From NCBI GenBank assembly GCA_026770025.1, contig JAMXDE010000027.1:124001-188000 (forward strand): a DNA stretch of 64,000 nucleotides. The letters are read 5' to 3'. Positions 34,255 through 46,300 of this stretch are shown piece by piece (position 1 is the stretch's first letter; each line of letters starts with the position of its first letter). The DNA is from Craspedostauros australis (Eukaryota; Bacillariophyta; Bacillariophyceae; Mastogloiales; Achnanthaceae). Below the pieces are notes generated by a model. The model made no database searches, was not told the DNA's origin, and saw only the letters and a program-made list of their open reading frames with translations. The translations under genes and the position numbers were made by a program.

Positions 34255-37200
34255 AGTCCGTGTTGGTTTGTTGTTGTTGTTGCTGATGCTTTCGAAGATG
34301 ATCCAGGTTGGAATTGTGAGCCTTTGGTTTGGATGTGATGGAATGAGACGACACAGAACAGAACAGCACGCTCATTCTGTATTCGTCGCGAATGGACGCT
34401 GGGGCGAGGCTCGGTAGCAACCGTCTGTGCCAAAGAGCTGTTCCGGATTTTGTTTCGGCTTGTTTCTCCTCGTCGTTTTCTTCGACATCGACCCATGACG
34501 TCCATCCTCGCCCTCCCTTCGCAGCTGGTGTTAACGCATCAAGCAGAGGGCTTCATCGGCCCCTGCCAACATTCGGATACCAAGGAAAGCAGACAACTGC
34601 TGCTCATCCCGACCATAAATCTCAATGGCGTGTCATCTGCATGTTTGTGGCACCGGGAAACGTTTTCCCTCAACATGCGACCTTGCACATGTGTGAAAGC
34701 AGGAAAAGAGTATGCCAAAGTGCGACCGTTGCATGTTGGCGAAAGCAGGAAGAACATGCATCAAAGGCACAAATCTGAGAAGGATGAGATCTTGGGAGCA
34801 CGAAGCGATGCAACTTGACTTTGGTCCAGACAACGAACCGCCTGCAGAGTGCTCGTGTGTACCGTCTCCACATAGCCAGCCGGTCGACTTTGACTTCAAC
34901 TTGGCTAACATCCTGACTCCGGACGGAAGAGGCCCACATCCGATCCCAGCAAAGTGAAATGAAGATTCTTCAGGTCGATCTTAATGGCATGGTCACGGTC
35001 GAGTGACGCTGGTCCAATAAATCTGACTGCCTGTGACGGCAAACAGGATCTCGTTGGTCTGCTTCATGCTTCATGGTTGGCACTTCTGCGTCCCACACTT
35101 CATGCATCCTTCAATGCAACATTCTGTGCAATCTTCCTGTGCCCCACACGCATGTTGATCCGAATTGCGTATCATCTTCAGCACATCATCGGCACGTCCG
35201 AAACCGAAGACTTTCATCACCGTCAGAGTTGCCTTTTTGTTCCTTTGTCGAGAGAGCAAGAGAGAGTTGATGTGTTGGTTGTGTGTGGTTGTGCTCCTGT
35301 TGTTGTTTCAGTGGAAAACGATGGAGCCGTTTCGTTCGGGAACACCAGCGTCTGGGGGAAACGGACACGGGGCTCGTTTAACTCGTATTGATCGATTCGG
35401 CGGCCCTACCTTCGATGTCGCTACACAACTGATCTGAATCAGAGAGAGATAGAGCAGCTGTTCTCGTTACCATTATGCGATACATGTATGTATGGTATTA
35501 TGCATTAGAGTAGTCCACATTCACAAGTACAGGCCCCAGCTTCAGCGCGTAGCTTGCATTCTCCTGCACTCTCTTGGCATTATTCAGTACAAATACGCAA
35601 TGGGACATCTGTCGAGTACGATGTCGATAGGATTCTTCCCAGGAGCCAAAGGAAACCCAGTCTTGGGCAAAACAAGATCAGCAGAAGCACCAACAGCACC
35701 AATGCAGCCACCAGAATATAATGCTACTACTCCATGTCATTCAACATTGCTGAGTGGGGTAGGTGGAAATCCAACTCAAGCTACAATACAATCTGAGTCG
35801 GGTATGTATGGCATCGCAGAACAGTGATCCCAACACTCTCAGATACAAGAGGGAGAACATACAATACTTGTCTGATACTCGCTGGAAGATCTTCGAAGGG
35901 TTGCTGGTTGCAAAAGACTGCTTCCATGTGGTGCCATCGTGGTGGTGGTCCGTTGCGGTATCTATTCAGCAAGTATTGTGGAGACTGGTAAATTGATACT
36001 TGCTCGCTGAAAGACGTTGTCGTGCCTACTACACAACAGGCGTGATAGGCCGGGGAGACCTTGCCACACGCACGCACAAGTGCAATGAAAGCCCTACTTC
36101 TCTACGATAGTGCTATGACTATGTAAGATGCTGCTGCTGATGTTGTTCGCCAAGCTGTGGTCCGAGAGATTGTGTCTCTGTGCCTCTTTTACGCGGAGGA
36201 AGGACCATGCTGCTGAAGCACCCTAAATCACACCTTCCATGGCCTGTGTTGCTTGACACCCATACTCAACCTCGCACTTGCACTCGTACTTTAATGGACA
36301 TCTCTCTCTCGGGGTCGCGATGGCCATCTTGGTGGACCGACGTACGGCGGGACTCCAGCGACAACTCCGACCCAGACGATCAGATGACCCTTCCTGAACA
36401 AGAATTACTGTTCGTCCATCCAAACATTGCTTGTGCAACGTCGGCTTGTTGTTCTCGCCTCTGTTCGGACCAGCAGGAAAGTATGAGTCGTATTATACGA
36501 GCTACAATACGAGGCCACATTGATCGTCGCATTCCTCGGCCTGAGTGGTGGCCGATCGCGAGGCGTCTCTATCGTCTCAAGTCTTTGGTCGTTCTGCGCG
36601 ATCGATGTTGAGTCTTTCACAGGTGTTCACAATTCAGCGGCTGAGCAGTTGGGAATTTGTGAGCTGCGATCTGCGTGGAGCTTCGAACAGGAGGGACAGG
36701 GGGAGAGATCAACTCTCGAACATCCATTCTACACTTGCGCGCCAACACCGAGAACACAAAGCGCTTATTCTGCCATCAAATTGTTATCGACCCGAACAGC
36801 TCCTTTCCACCTTTTGCCAATAGTCGTAAAGACCGAACCGTGCTAGCGCGCTCAATTCTTACGTTGCTCTTATCGGTATTGACAACAAGAGAACAGCGCC
36901 ACAAAACAGAAGGTGGAGGAATGGTGCCCAGTTCGCGCGTACGACCATTTCTGTCTTTTGTTCTTAGTCGTATCACTTCTTAATCGTGGATAAACGAGAC
37001 GACCACAACGCAAGAACGGTTGCCTTCGAGCCACGACGCTACATTTATTCTCGCCTATGACGATTATTCCCCCAAAACGAATCAATCTTGCTGCCCCTGC
37101 GGCACTGAAAATATCATAGAGAAGCAACGCCAGTTGTGACGAAAAGCTTGCATTCGCTGCGAACCAAACCACAAGACCGGATTTACACCTCCCCGCTCGC

Positions 37201-37391
37201 CAGCATCCTCCCACCAACATCGACACCAACATCGACATCACATCACCAGCAAAGAGAGAGAGAGAGTCAAACCAACATGGTGAGTGGACAAGACAATCCA
37301 TCTTCACATGCACCTTTGCCACACCAGCCTCCGCATCAGTCTCCGTCGCTCTGGCACTTTCCAACTCCCACAATCAACAAGAGAATCCAAG
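34255..37391. other. Intergenic, mostly unassigned; promoter side of the STAND gene
   Basis: Only short frames are visible. A plus-strand 81-codon frame (34712-34957) opens MPKCDRCMLAKAGRTC but has no supporting context. The last 250 bp should be the 5' leader of the ATPase gene: they contain ACCAACATCGACA repeats, an (AG)n tract near 37255-37266 and ACATGGTGAGTGG at 37274-37286, which could be an upstream start codon directly followed by a splice donor. Confidence 0.35.
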
Positions 37392-37466
37392 ATGACGTCC
37401 AACCCCACCGCCGCAGCTCCAGTTGCTGCACCTGCGCACTTTGACGACCAACCTTTGATGCAGCAG
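37392..37466 (+). CDS. 5' coding end of the STAND ATPase gene, cut off by Copia-C
   Basis: Twenty-five codons from ATG (MTSNPTAAAPVAAPAHFDDQ, then PLMQQ) run to the Copia-C insertion point. The last five bases, AGCAG, are the target duplication; the second copy follows the right LTR at 52854-52858, and the same frame resumes at 52859 with SPVKAAASLL. Without the insertion the protein would be about 1365 aa. Read through into the LTR, the frame ends at 37589 after 41 more residues. If the upstream ATG/GTGAGT (37275) is a first exon, these codons would be exon 2. Confidence 0.75.
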
Positions 37467-37987
37467 TGTGATATTGGTTCCAGATGTCAGCACTGTGAGA
37501 CCGGCGTGTGCAGTGGTGAGATCGTGGGCTCTGGTTTGGAGGTAAATTGGCAATCGTTAGTTGTCGATTTAGTTGGTTTGCGTTGTTGAGTTGATTGAAC
37601 TCTCGAATTTATGAGATGATGACGAGATGTTGTTCTGTCAGAATGCAAGTTGCAGGGTCAGCAGCATCTCCCGTGTAATTCGTCGTGATCATCATCCTCA
37701 TTCGATTTGGGTCCTCGCAATACACCGTGTTGTACTTCATTTGGTCTTGGGTTGCGATGGCACTCCGAGGTCGTGCTCGGTTGGTCGATAGTTATCCAGA
37801 TCCACGATCGATCCAGAATCTTCGCCGTGTTTTGATTGAACATAACACACAAGGAACATTGTTGAAAAAATGGCGCGCATGGTTCCTGGAGTCGTGATTG
37901 ATTTGATTGAGGAACAAAATTCATTCACGACACAATTTGATCACTCTCAAGGTCACAAAGTATGCGTGTCATTGGAATATTCCCACA
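37467..37987 (-). repeat. Copia-C 3' LTR (521 bp)
   Basis: In element orientation it starts TGTGGGAATATTCC and ends CCAATATCACA. It is preceded by an AAGGGAG polypurine tract that abuts the pol stop codon. It appears identical to 52333-52853. Confidence 0.95.
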
Positions 37988-37995
37988 CTCCCTTG

Positions 37996-40900
37996 TCAAC
38001 CTTGATCCCTTTGTGTGAACTTCCATCCCATAGAGAGCTCCGTGAACTTGTGGAACTTATCGTCTGCGAGTGGCTTCGTCCAGAGGTCTGCGAGCTGGTC
38101 GTCGGTGTCGATGGCGTAGATCTCGATGAGTTTGCGATCCACGTACGATCGAAAATGGTGGTATTTGATGTTGATGTGCTTTGTTCGTGGTCGCATCTTT
38201 GGAAACTTGGCGATCTCGTAGGCGCCGGAGTTGTCCTCGAATGCATTGCAGTACACCCTGGGCTTGTACTTCTCTGGTACGATCTCCCTGGCGCACATTT
38301 CGTTGAGCAGGTTCATCATTGGAATCACGTCGCGCAACGCTGTTGATAGTGCGATCACCTCGGCTTCGGTTGTGCTCAATGCGATCTCCGTCTGCAAGCG
38401 CGATGCCCATGCGATGGGGCATCCTGCAAATCGAATCAGGTATCCGGTCCTTGATCTGGCTGTGGCTGAGTCTTCGGCTGCTGTGTCTCTGTTCCACAAT
38501 CCCGCAAAGTCCGCATCTGCAAAGCATTCGAATGCCTTGTCGTTGGGATTCAGGATGATGCCTTCGTCTCTGGTTGCCATCAGGTACCGCCCGATGAGGT
38601 TCACCGCTTGTGAGTGCGATTTCTTCGGATTGGCGCTGAATCTGGCTGCTTGGTGCACAGCGTACCCGATCTCCCCGCGAGTGGATTTCTCCAGGAAGTT
38701 GAGCTTTCCGATGACTGATCGGTAGCTCCAGGTCGCTTTGTGCTCCTCGCCATTCTCGTCTGCATCCAGGATCTTCGTCGTCATTGCCGGCGTGTCCCTG
38801 GGTCTGGTGTTTGGACGAAAATTCAGGTCTTTTACGATCTGATCGATGAGATGGGGCTGCGACAGTTTGATGCGTCCGTCCTCCAGATGAGTGACATGCA
38901 CACCCAGGTAGTCCGTGAGATCCCCTTCGTCAGTGATGTTGAACCGCTGTTGCATTTGATTGAGAAGCTTGTCAATCTCTTCTGCGCTGGGTCCTGCAAG
39001 GATGCCGTCGTCCACATACACCAGAAACATTGTCTTTCCGTGGTAGTAGACGCATTCGTCAACTTTGCTCTGTGTGAATCCGATGTCGCACAATCCCCGG
39101 TGCAGGTGCTGGTTCCAGACTCGCCCGGCCTGCTTCTGGCCGTACAGGTTCTTCACCAGCTTCAGGACATAGTCCTTCGTGTCTCCCTCCCCGATGCTCA
39201 CTCCCACTGGCACTTCCATGTAGATAGTTGTCTCCACTTCTGCCTGAGGGTATGCGAGCACGAAATCGATCTGTCTTGTGTGCCATTTGTGCAGGATCGA
39301 GAGGATGAGGACGAGTCTGATGGACATCCAGGTAACAACCGGGGCGTATGTCTCCCAGAAGTTCACTCCTTTGACCTGCTGGCCTCCATGGACGTTGAGC
39401 CTCGCTTTCCACTTGTACACCTCTCTGGTCTTGATTCGGCGTTTCCGCTTCATGGACCATACTGATGCGACCACCTTGGTACCTTCTGGCACTTCTGATC
39501 TCGGGACGACCTCCCAGTGGCCATTCTCGTGGTGAGCATTGAGCTCCGCTTGCATTGCCTCCTTGAACTTCATCCGATCCGGTTGCTTCATTGCTTGGTG
39601 ATAGTACATGGTGTCAGGGTCGGCTGATGCGGCGAATGCGATTGGATCTGAGGTCTCGTTGGTGTCGAATCCTCTTCCATTTTCGAATGTGTTCGCCACC
39701 TCGAATGCGCTGGGCAGTGCGACGACTTCGGTGTCGCCATTCTCCCTCACCTTTCTGGATGGTGTCCGATGCCTGTTCGATCGACGCAGTCCTGTTGATT
39801 GGTCCTGCTGATTGCTGGCTGGTGGCTCCGTGGTGGCTGTGTCGCTGGGCGCTTCACCGATGTCGATGTTGTCACCCATTGTCGCCGTCGTTGCTTCGAA
39901 CTCTTCGTCACCTTCCGGTTCGTCTGTGTTCGTATGCTGGTTTGTTGGCGATGTTGGCGTATCCGCGTCGGAGGACCCGCGTAACCCTTCGGTTGCGGTC
40001 ACTCCCTTGGAGCGCTTGATCACTCCAGGCTTGCTGATGCCTGCCAATTGCTTCCACCGGCCATGATTGGTGCCTGTGGTACCCACCACTGTCTCAAACA
40101 TATCATCACACTTGACGTGGAATTGCGGCGACACCAGTCCGGTCCTTGGGTTGAGGATGAGTGCTACCGATCTTGCGTGCCGAGGAGAGAGTCCGAGGTA
40201 GATCCCGATCCTTGCCTTCGACATCCATTTTGGCTGTGATTGGCCATTGGCGAGTCGAGGGTTCAGGACATACGTTGGACATCCGAACGAATGAAAGTGC
40301 TTCAGCTGGGGCTTGATTGCGGACCCAGAGAATCGTTCAATTGGTGTGATGTGATTGATCACTGGATTCGGGGTGGCGTTCATCACCTCATTTGCCATGC
40401 GCAGGGCATACGGCCACAGTGAGATGGATGCGGCCTCCTTCCATCTGATGTGCATGTGCAGCAGCATTGTTCGAGCTGCCTCCTGCAGATCCCTGATGCG
40501 TTTCTCCGCCACTCCGTTTTGGAAGTGGGCGTAAGCGGCGCAAAAGGTGATGGTCTGGCCTGAGCGATCGACGTGCGAGAGGAATTTGTTCTCTGCGAAT
40601 CGACCGTTGTCGGCATGATAGTGCCGAATCGTCACTCCGTAAGTCTTGGCGTAAGCCTCGAATGCTTGTTTGGCATGCAGGGTTTCTTCGGCGTTGGTGC
40701 TCTTCTGAAGGTGCACGTAGCTGAATCGACTGTGATGGTCAGTGAAGATGGTAGCTGCTCGGTACCGCTGGGTTGTCAGTCTGCCTTTGATCTGCCCGAT
40801 GAACCCCTGTGTTGGTGACTCCATTTGGTCCACCGACACGCAGTCCCCAGGCCTGTTGATTGGCACAAGCTTGCTCACTTGCTGGTTGCCTCCCTTGGTC

Positions 40901-41039
40901 CGCCATGGCCGTCTGGTTGCCTTGCCATACTCACATGATGCGCATGCAGGCAGTTGGCAGTCCCGGAACTTCGCAGGGATCTCTCCCTTGGAAGCCATGG
41001 TCCTCATCTTGTTGAAGGATACATGCCCAAGCTTGTAGT
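37996..41039 (-). CDS. Copia-C Pol, integrase to RNase H part
   Basis: This is the downstream part of Pol, open from the Copia-D insertion site to a TGA next to the 3' LTR. It opens KLGHVSFNKMRTMA with the second His of the integrase zinc-binding motif; CASCEYGK supplies the CX2C. Integrase catalytic residues lie in VSVDQME, HADNGRF and FQNGVAEKR. Reverse transcriptase has YVDDGILAG, and RNase H has CFADADFAG, LSTTEAEV, CNAFEDNSGA and TKHINIKYHHFR, so the C-terminus is complete. The GFIGQIKG and HYHADNGRF signatures resemble CoDi elements of diatoms. The first ATG in this piece (41007) is internal; true translation starts in the segment beyond Copia-D. Confidence 0.92.
41035..41039. other. 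Copia-D target-site duplication, left copy (GTAGT)
   Basis: GTAGT precedes Copia-D here and follows it at 49532-49536. Removing the element and one copy restores the integrase reading LRLHY-KLGHVSF in Copia-C. Confidence 0.9.
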
Positions 41040-41753
41040 TATCAACATCTAGATCGAAATTAAGGTACCCATCTCACATGACTAAAACGTGACTCAATAT
41101 TTTTGATTCGACTCGATTGGAGAGTATAGTCGGATGAGTCTTGATTACACGGATGATATCCAGTCACTACTGTCATCGGTCCTGACGTAGTCACTGACAT
41201 CATCAATGACATCAGAGGATCAGTCAGTGTGATCCTCGGAATCGAGATTATATATTAGTCATGGTATGCTGACCTGTCTAGCATGACCGAATGCATCATC
41301 GAGCACGTGGCAACAATACTTAGGATCCAGAACAACATCGTCAGGGATGATGCAAGCACCCCGCCGACGTAGACGGATCAACCCTTATGTAATCAAACAG
41401 AGATCAAGGCAGACAGGATCAGACAGAGATGAAGAAAGACCCAAAGGCGAGAATAACACGAGATATCGTGTAGACCGACATGCCATCTTGGGCAATGTTT
41501 TAGGAAAGACTGCGAGAGAAACCACGAGGTAATCGAGCAGCACATTAGAAACCCGTGCAATAGGCACCATCATTAGCAATAGGAGATCATTATCTCATAA
41601 TCCAAACTCAATCATCAATTGACACACCAACTAATAGCAACAACAACAACACCAAACACACCAACTCCACCTCTTGGCTTGATCACCCTGGCGGCGTAGT
41701 AAGTGCAGTGTTTGGTGCTCCCATCTTGTCCTGTGTGTAATTGCTGATTATCA
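41040..41753 (+). repeat. Copia-D 5' LTR (714 bp)
   Basis: Begins TATCAACATCTAGATCG and ends TTGCTGATTATCA. The offset to the 3' copy is 7778 bp throughout. It contains CRE-like motifs and a TATA-like stretch, listed separately. Confidence 0.93.
41183..41257 (+). promoter_or_regulatory. CRE-like motif cluster and TATA-like box in the Copia-D LTR
   Basis: TGACGTAG (41183), TGACATCA (41195) and TGACATCA (41207) are spaced exactly 12 bp apart, each close to the bZIP/CREB-ATF site TGACGTCA. TTATATATTA follows at 41248-41257, about 35 bp after the last motif. This is a plausible stress-responsive RNA polymerase II promoter; the transcription start is not known. The same set occurs in the 3' LTR from 48961. 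Confidence 0.5.
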
Positions 41754-43333
41754 GATTAACAGTCGCAAGCATCTATCGTGAGAGTGAACGGATACTGAAG
41801 TGCTGCGCATGCCCTGGTGACATCACGCTGTCCCCTTCCCTTGATTCCGGCCCAAGAAAGGCCCAACGCGTCCGTGACGACGGACCAATTGCTCGTGTGT
41901 GCAGATTGCTACGTGCCGCCACACCCGCTTTGCCCTGCTAAAGTGCAGAAAGGCTCACCCGCTGTTGCGAATATCGCAGGCGGAGTAATTTTCCTCAACA
42001 AACCAAGTTCCGCACCACTGCGTTACTTACGATAGCTGGTCAGCTAAAAGACAAAGGTATAAAAGCCCGTGAAGCAAGACACACGTAAACACTTGGCCTG
42101 GTCAGCATCGACAAAGGTGAAAGCCTGTGAAGCAAGATACACGTAAAAACTTGGAGCGGAAAGGCCCTCTGAAACCTATCGGCAATCTCCCCGTGAGTTG
42201 TCGCGACCTGGTCAGTCGTTAACACTAAGTCTAAGCCGTACTTGAGATCGGTTAACGTCCAAAAGGGACGCAGAGATAACTGCTAACCAGACTAGCGTCT
42301 GCCCTTGACTGGGGAAGAAACGCGATCGGTAGAGATACCGCGGAAGCAACCCGTAAAGCTAGCATTGTGTTGATAGCAATATCACGCGAATAAGTCTAAC
42401 GACACCGAAAGGCTGGTTTAAGCTGGATGAAAACGCGAGTGGTGGAACCAGGTGAATTGAAGCGACTGCTGGCACCTGGGGGGCACCGCGCTCATTAGCG
42501 TGCAAAATCCTGTTAGCATCAGGTACATCGGGCAAGCTGCTGCCAGATCTAAAAGACGTATAGCAAGCTGATCCGTGGCACTCAAAGGAGGCACGGATTG
42601 GATCGAAGGTCCAACTGGGTAAAACCAAAGGTGCATCACATCCTGGTGAAACACAGCTGAATAAGCGCAAGAATACGGCGTTCGGAGAGACGAAATCCGA
42701 ACGGGCAAGGCCATCCAACGCGCAATCCATCCGCGACGTTTCATCGCTTTTCAAGACCAACAAAACAACAAACATTCCATCAACAACGCCCATTTGCGCT
42801 CAGTCCACCTTTCTGATTGGCTGTGAATTCCTACGGTTCACACAATCACTGGTGCGTCACATCGGTTCACAACTCCTTCGCCATCCCAATCATCCATCGG
42901 ACATCGGTCGCGCGCCAACAAGTAATCCAACCGGGAAATTCACACGGACCTGAGTGACATCTTTTCACCGGTCACCCTTCGCATCGGATTAAGTGTGGGT
43001 GTCTTCGCATTCTGTCAATCGGGAAATTCGCTTGGTCCCATTGGGTGTTTTTATCAATCAATCATCCAAGATCACCCAACTACAGTCCACTCGAGATACC
43101 GTTGACACCTTCGCCGTCACTGACGCTTTCCATCCGGCACCACTTCCAATCCCGACGAATTCCGACAAGCGCAGAAAGTCACCGTCACATTCTGGCGAAC
43201 GTTTCGACATCACAGCGGATCGCGCAGTCATTTCCAAGTGTGACCACTTTCCTGGGAGCTGCGGGAAAATACTCGTCCGATAATATTAGCAAATTGGACC
43301 AACGACCACATCATCGCAACGCTCAACTACACG
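41754..43333 (+). other. Copia-D long 5' leader with an internal tandem duplication
   Basis: These 1580 bp separate the LTR from the gag ATG with no coding frame of note. At 42035-42152 a unit of about 60 bp is duplicated in tandem (CTGGTCAGC...GACAAAGGT...GTGAAGCAAGA...CACGTAAA..ACTTGG), and TATAAAA lies in the first copy (42058-42064). The leader is unusually long for a copia element and may hold packaging, ribosome-entry or promoter signals. Confidence 0.6.
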
Positions 43334-46300
43334 ATGTCCAACGCAATCCCAATCAACGACCCCATCCTGGCGCACGTCCTCAACGTTCTCGGATATGACG
43401 ACTCGTCTACTGAATGGCTTATCTTGCATGCCGAAGAGATCCGAACCATCATGGATTTCGCTTCGCTCCATCGCGAGGACATGCTCGAGTTCAATGCCAC
43501 CTTCGAACGATCTGATCCTGAACCCGACTACGTAGCCCAGCTGTCTAAGCTAGCAGTTCGGAAATTCACAAGTGCCATTGGCTGGTTCAGTGTTCAACCT
43601 AACCCCACTGCAGAGACATGGCAGGAACTCAACCAAGCTTCGTACATGGAGTATGTCGCTCGGACGTTCACACCCTCGCCTGCATCCTCCACCGCCATGC
43701 CTGACGCAGCCACCAGCGCATTCCCCTTCGAACCAACGAAGACCGAACCAACGGAGAAGACCGGACGCGACCTTGCCGCAGGTTTCAACCGTAGCATCAA
43801 ACGTAACATTAGCGACTACCCAAAGTTGTCTGATGATAAATACTTCGCTACGTTCCATCGTCGTCTGCGTGCCACCGCTGCTGCTCATGGCATCTCCAAT
43901 GTTCTCGATGTTGACTACACCCCATCCGATGAACAAGCCGAGCTCTTCAAAGTGCAGTCCACCTTCCTGTTCAACGTGTTTGTATCCAACCTGCAGACCA
44001 CGAAGAGTAGGAAGTGTGTCACTCCATACGAATCGATCTGTGATGGACAAGCCGTCTACTGCAGGCTGGTCCGCGAGTACACCACCGGTGCCACCGCCGT
44101 CAACACCATCCGACGCATCCGCGACGACATCATCAAGTTCAAGCTGGACAAGCAGTGGCGCAAGACTCGTGAGCAGTTCCTGGACCTGTGGCAACACAAG
44201 GTTCACGAACTTGAGGCTTTGCGTGATGATCCAATCGACGACGCAACGAAGAAGGAGTGGTTGACCAACGCCATTGAGGCAGACAAGGCGCTGTACCAGT
44301 CTATCTTCCAGACTGACTACCTGCAGACCGCGATCCTGGCCTACTCACCTGGCACAACCACGACCACCATGGAGTTCGATACCCTCGTTGAGCTCGTCCG
44401 TTCGTACGCTGTCCAACTCGATGGCCACGACGCCAACAAGCCAAAGCCGCCACGGCAAGTCAACAACACTGATCAGCGCAAGCAACGCGGGAAGGATAAG
44501 GACGATGGACCCAATCTCTGGAAGCCCAACAAGGACTACAGCAAGGAGACGCGGGAACGGCTGCCGCGAGAGGAGTTCCAGAAGCTGTCGGATAAGCAAC
44601 GCAGCGACTTCCTCCAAGCCCGGCGAGCCAAGTCTGGACGTGGTAAGAAGGACAAGACTAGACGCTCCGCCAACAACACAAACCGCAGTGACTCCTCATC
44701 CAACCAGAACGACCAACAGGACACTCAGACCAACGACAATGGTAGTAACAATAACGAGTCTAGTTCTACCGCAGGAACAGCAATCAACCGTATGCTATCC
44801 AGTGCCATGTCTAGCGCGTCTGGGAACCCGCCGACTACCCTCGTCATTGACGGTCGCACCTACACCCTGTCTCACACGAACGTATCGTACAAGTTCAACA
44901 ACGCGAACGTGACTGTGCAAGGCGCATTGGTGGATGGAGGTGCGAACGGCGGTCTCGTTGGAGATGACATGCTGGTGATGGAGTCCACGTCCAACCGGGC
45001 TGATGTTTCTGGAATCGGTGACGCAGAGATCAAGGATCTGGCGCTGGTCACGGCCACCGCTGTCATCCAGACCATCTCAGGACCGGTAATCGGTTGGTTC
45101 CATCAGTACGCCAACTACGGGAAAGGGCGCACCATCCATTCTGCCAACCAGCTCGCGGCGTTTGGATTGGATGTCAATGAGAGACCCAAGAACCTCCCTG
45201 GCGGTCGGCAAACCATCGTCACGCCAGACGGATTCATCATCCCACTCACCGTGCGTCAAGGCCTCGCATACATGGATATGCGCAAGCCAACTCAGGCGGA
45301 ACTAGACGATCTGCCACACGTGTTCTTCACCTCCGACCAAGAATGGGACCCATCTGTCCTGGACGGGGAGGCTGATCTGGACAACATTCCCGCAACCGAA
45401 CGCGGCGACGACGACGACATCGACATCACCATCTCCAAGTGCGTTCAGTACACTCAGTCCGCTGCAACGCTCGGGGATGGGGAGAAGGCAATCAAGGCCG
45501 GGCCACGCAACATCGTGGGTAAGGCGCCCAACTTCCATGCGCTACGGCCATACTTCGGGTGGATTCCGGCAGACCGCGTGCGTGACACTCTTGCATGTAC
45601 TACCCAGTGGTATCGCATGTCTGAGCGTTACCCCATGCGTAAACACTATAAGTCTAGATTCCCCGCAGCCAATGTCAACCGACTTCACGATGTTGTTTCC
45701 ATGGACACGTTGTTCTCTGACACGCCTGCTCATCATGATGGAGTCCCCGGACACGGTGGATGTACCATGGTACAGGTGTTTGTAGGATCCAACACGCGCC
45801 TCACAGCGGCGTACCCTCTGGCAAGCGAATCCCATGTTACCCATGTTGTGCAGGACTTCATTCGGGAGCATGGTGCCATGGACGTGTTGATGTCCGACAA
45901 CGCCACGGCGCAGATCGGAGGCAAGATGAAGGACATCCTCCGGCAGTACTGCATCGCAGACCACCAGTCCGAACCACACCACCAACATCAGAATCCTGTC
46001 GAGCGACGCATCCAGGATATCAAGCGCACCACCAACGGCGTCATGGACCGAACTGGCACCCCTGCCAGGTTCTGGCTCATCTGCACCTTGTACGTCGTGG
46101 GACTGCTCAACCACCTGTCACAGTCCACAGCCGGTCACATCACACCCATCCAAGCCGCCACTGGCCGACGTCCCGACGTGAGCAAGTACCTCAGCTTCCA
46201 CTGGTGGGAGCCGGTTTACTACAAGGTTGGGAATGCTGCCTTCCCTGGCACCACACAAGAACGGCGTGGACGCTGGGCTGGACCGTGCGAGCACAAGGGT

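Noticed and set aside
34712-34957. Short plus-strand frame MPKCDRCMLAKAGRTC resembling a Zn2Cys6 start
   Set aside because: Only 81 codons, too few Cys at the right spacing, no splice-linked extension.
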